Both the position numbers and the translations under genes were made by a program. A stretch of 6,395 nt of DNA from Candidatus Krumholzibacteriia bacterium (GTDB lineage Bacteria > Krumholzibacteriota > Krumholzibacteriia > LZORAL124-64-63): positions 1 to 6,395 of the forward strand of contig JALUJS010000684.1 of NCBI GenBank assembly GCA_027056825.1, in the 5' to 3' direction. The number at the start of each line of letters is the position of its first letter. Position 1 is the first letter of the stretch. The notes under the pieces are model-generated. The model was not told where the DNA came from and searched no databases. It saw nothing but the letters and a program-made list of their open reading frames with translations. Below are positions 5,101 to 6,395 of the stretch, one piece after another.

Positions 5101-6395
5101 TGAAGTCGTTCTGGAACAGGCGATCGGCCGCCGGATCGGGGTTGTGCTCGCGAAAGGCCACCTGCTCCTCGAAGTGTTCGACGCGCCGGTAGCTCGCCAG
5201 CGGAGTCCCGGTCACCGCGGGGACGGTGATCTCCTCCATGCGCGACCAGGTCTCGCCCTGGTCCGGGAGCGCCGCGGCCAGCCAGTAGATGTTGGCCTCG
5301 TTGTTCATCTCGTAGTTGTCGCCGCAGCCGGGAATATTCACCGGCCCCTGGTCGGTCTGCAGGGTGAAGTCGGTGTCGTCCCGCAGGCGCAGGCCGTAGA
5401 ACAGGAAGAAGTCGTCGCCGTCGAAATCGTCGCCGTCGCCCACCATCAGGATGGGCACCTCGATTTCGGTCTGCTCGCCCGCGCCGGTGGGACCTATGTA
5501 TCGGCGCTGGTACAGGCGGATGGCGCTCTCGGGGATGGGAATGTCAGGCAGCAGCCCGCGCTCGCGCAGCCTGGCGGCGGTGACCCGCTGCAGGCGCGTG
5601 TCCTTGACCGCCAGGCGGACCTCCGGGGCCAACAACTCGGCGCGGCGCTGGACCAGGCCGGGGATCGCTGTCTCCGCGCCCCCGCTCTTGTCCAGGGCCT
5701 CCGGCTGCAGTGTGGCCAGCAGGCCGGCGTTGAGGAACCCGGTGGCGAACCGCTCATCACCGCGACCGTCCCGGCGGGCGGGACCCGGCGGCGTCGCGGC
5801 GGTCGCCTTGGCGTCGGCCACGAAACGGATGGTCCATTCGCCCTGCTTCAGGACCCGGCGGGCCCGGCCGCCGTCGTGCTGGACGGGAACCAGTTGCACC
5901 CGGGCCACCCGGCGGCCGCGCCACCAGGATACCTCCGAGACCGTCAGGGCCTGGCCGCGCACGGCGGTAGTCCGCTTGGCGAAGGCTTCGCGCGCAGCCG
6001 GGGGAATATCCACCCCCTCGGGCAGGTCCTGGCCGTAGGGAACCAGGATTTCCGACACGAAGCGGGCATCGTCATCGGGGCCGGGCAGAATGACGGGCAC
6101 GGCCTCGGGCATCAGCATCCGGCCGCCGGCGTCCTCCCATTGCTCCTTGACGACCTCGACCATCGGACGGGTTCCCGGCGGCACCAGGATCCAGGCGCCC
6201 TGGCGCGGCGTGCGGGGAGCGCCAGGCTCGCCCAGGGTGGAAAAGCCCGGGATTTCCAGATCTTGGTAGGGCGCATCGGCCCCGGGGACCTCACGCGGCC
6301 GCCAGATAGCCTCCAGGGGGCCGGCGGACAGGCGGATACCCGTGACATCGGCGGACAGGACGCTCAGGCCTTCGGGACCGGTCCCGGGGGCCGCT
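2111..6395 (-). CDS. Gingipain/PorU-like C25 cysteine peptidase with C-terminal FlgD-Ig/sorting-like domain, 5' partial
   Basis: The frame is open from the stop at 2111-2113 to the last full codon (6392-6394), giving 1427 residues with no start in view. Numbering here begins at that codon. Residues 46-58 (LEIPGFSTLGEPG) and the following VPPGTRPMVEVV match the C25 propeptide style, so the GTG at 6184 is internal. An acidic DGDDFDGDDFFLFYG (320-334) and NIYWLAA (about 368-374) are typical of PorU-like proteins. The C25 fold starts at LLVITHADF (652-660) and includes LVLVGD (719-724). The catalytic pair is His934 in YQGHANQ and Cys975 in FGMGCHISDW. YTILGDPLMVLD (from about 1092) closes the peptidase. 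Beta-rich Ig-like segments follow to about 1330. The last 95 residues (NFPNP 1337-1341, VTWNGRDGRG, ANGTYLYRVE) form a FlgD-Ig/type IX sorting-like domain. It is probably a surface or outer-membrane cysteine peptidase. The PorU sortase is one candidate; a secreted gingipain-like protease is the other. It is coupled to the downstream SpoIID-like gene. Confidence 0.9.
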   Translation of the reverse strand, partial: AAPGTGPEGLSVLSADVTGIRLSAGPLEAIWRPREVPGADAPYQDLEIPGFSTLGEPGAPRTPRQGAWILVPPGTRPMVEVVKEQWEDAGGRMLMPEAVPVILPGPDDDARFVSEILVPYGQDLPEGVDIPPAAREAFAKRTTAVRGQALTVSEVSWWRGRRVARVQLVPVQHDGGRARRVLKQGEWTIRFVADAKATAATPPGPARRDGRGDERFATGFLNAGLLATLQPEALDKSGGAETAIPGLVQRRAELLAPEVRLAVKDTRLQRVTAARLRERGLLPDIPIPESAIRLYQRRYIGPTGAGEQTEIEVPILMVGDGDDFDGDDFFLFYGLRLRDDTDFTLQTDQGPVNIPGCGDNYEMNNEANIYWLAAALPDQGETWSRMEEITVPAVTGTPLASYRRVEHFEEQVAFREHNPDPAADRLFQNDFNDSEAVVSINRLWSPVVDGQDAVIEVGYAGFSNTPARLLRFDLQVDDVPVMNLARLVYLSTMDERTSTFSVPAGMLSGQRAEVVMTRDEDNATGLFSYLNWARIEYDAAYRALDNQLLFNTGPGVGTRPVEVTGFADGDLVVVDVTDPRAPKVVALQPENVRDEGGSWTLSLASNQISAAREFAARGSLHSGGVPEFSYISSSLADEPEDPRVLTGPEPDLLVITHADFRDAVDRWVQHRRARAGGDLAVKVVDVQDLYDFYSGGLHDAWAIKRFCAEAIARWGTWSLVLVGDANENVRELKVSSSARDWSTDFVPAHYHVQHALSYNPELLATDKWYATSEAGMTYPQDDYPAGITSPWEMYVGRFPCNSIDELNTMIDKVILVESPQAGQQWRRRGIFFADDAWSNGYGLDALSKLTYRPGEEVFASSTRDSLAAFWRGGSPVTLEADTLFLANWLEPLWPQGPSEDRTISEFSGYAEQYALQPLLQALTRGGLVCFYQGHANQYVLCSEYWIQDELGGTFRQDVASMNNADAPWFFFGMGCHISDWAQNTASIGSVPKERSLSEKMMVRNGGGASGTYGSSGYEYITANRVFSEKIFRRWMFRPPVYDGLGGNTPALPGRAVAARSRWMVGELMWASEADLQAILGGDSTYRQMISQYTILGDPLMVLDAGEPVVTAAFADDPATPLSGEVTLEDVDGTNLRRLDITALDEAGIDRLEVLDADGMTDLAPQLAQATLPDGQFDQQEVHYTVDVPVRPFAHVLSLRVYDTGAPLPQDRHWQLDLEVPMTADILAQGQPVDPASFAFTPGVPVDFSIQVTSGASLDGSESIALQSGNLDLANVTVTTTGPHGLDIAFTASTATGGDVERSVDLVITDQSGSWKTTYVLQEGTGEAGPVAIGRVLNFPNPMADETRFVIETSTGGQGRIRVFATSGREVASIPFSLSGGEGSGVVTWNGRDGRGDELANGTYLYRVEMDSPQGRVSSDMQRLVVMR
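5412..5438 (-). repeat. Short 15-nt period tandem repeat inside the C25 gene
   Basis: tcgtcgccgtcg occurs at 5412-5423 and again at 5427-5438. It encodes the acidic DGDDFDGDD stretch of the C25 protein, in frame. It is a small local duplication or a codon-bias effect. The acidic cluster could be a metal-binding loop, which is speculative. Confidence 0.5.

Noticed and set aside
5451..6038. 195-codon plus-strand open frame antisense to the C25 N-terminal region
   Set aside because: It is Arg/Ser/Ala-rich, as expected of antisense GC-rich coding DNA, with no conserved motif.
1..6395. CRISPR arrays, transposons, toxin-antitoxin or anti-phage systems
   Set aside because: No regularly spaced repeats, transposase motifs or small paired genes were seen. 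Nearly all of the window is accounted for by three envelope protein genes and one tRNA.

Overview
The window is very GC-rich, and all of its supported genes lie on the minus strand, so transcription runs from high to low coordinates. The organism looks like a diderm bacterium. It encodes two lipoproteins with short N-terminal signal peptides and a very large gingipain/PorU-type (peptidase family C25) protein that ends in a FlgD-Ig/type IX sorting-like domain. Together with the high GC content this suggests a high-GC lineage of the Fibrobacteres-Chlorobi-Bacteroidetes (FCB) supergroup, such as the candidate phyla Krumholzibacteriota, Eiseniibacteriota or Latescibacterota, or Gemmatimonadota. 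The phylum is inferred, not demonstrated.

Layout in order of transcription. (1) From the right edge to 2111 is a C25 cysteine peptidase whose start lies outside the window. The reading frame stays open through the last complete codon at 6394, so the GTG at 6184 is not its true start. (2) Its TGA overlaps the ATG of a SpoIID/LytB-family lipoprotein (726..2114) by 4 nt, so the two are probably translationally coupled. (3) An imperfect hairpin follows at 698-724. (4) A compact tRNA-Asp(GTC) unit follows, with a consensus-like promoter (666-694), the tRNA with encoded CCA (563-640) and a strong rho-independent terminator (534-557). (5) Next come a promoter candidate (480-508), a clear Shine-Dalgarno (442-447) and the N-terminal part of a lipoprotein that resembles the start of bacterial M49-type (dipeptidyl peptidase III-related) zinc peptidases.

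The left edge is suspicious. Bases 1-16 are a perfect reverse complement of bases 32-47, and the junction falls just after a conserved GPWDR motif. The peptidase gene is therefore probably cut by a fold-back (chimeric) contig end, and its apparent stop codon is probably artificial.

The C25 protein and the SpoIID lipoprotein are both envelope proteins. One carries a proteolytic or sortase-like module and the other a probable peptidoglycan-cleaving module. The pair could serve surface-protein export or cell-wall remodelling. I see no CRISPR array, insertion sequence, phage gene or defence system. The most interesting points are the coupled PorU-like/SpoIID pair and the fold-back end.
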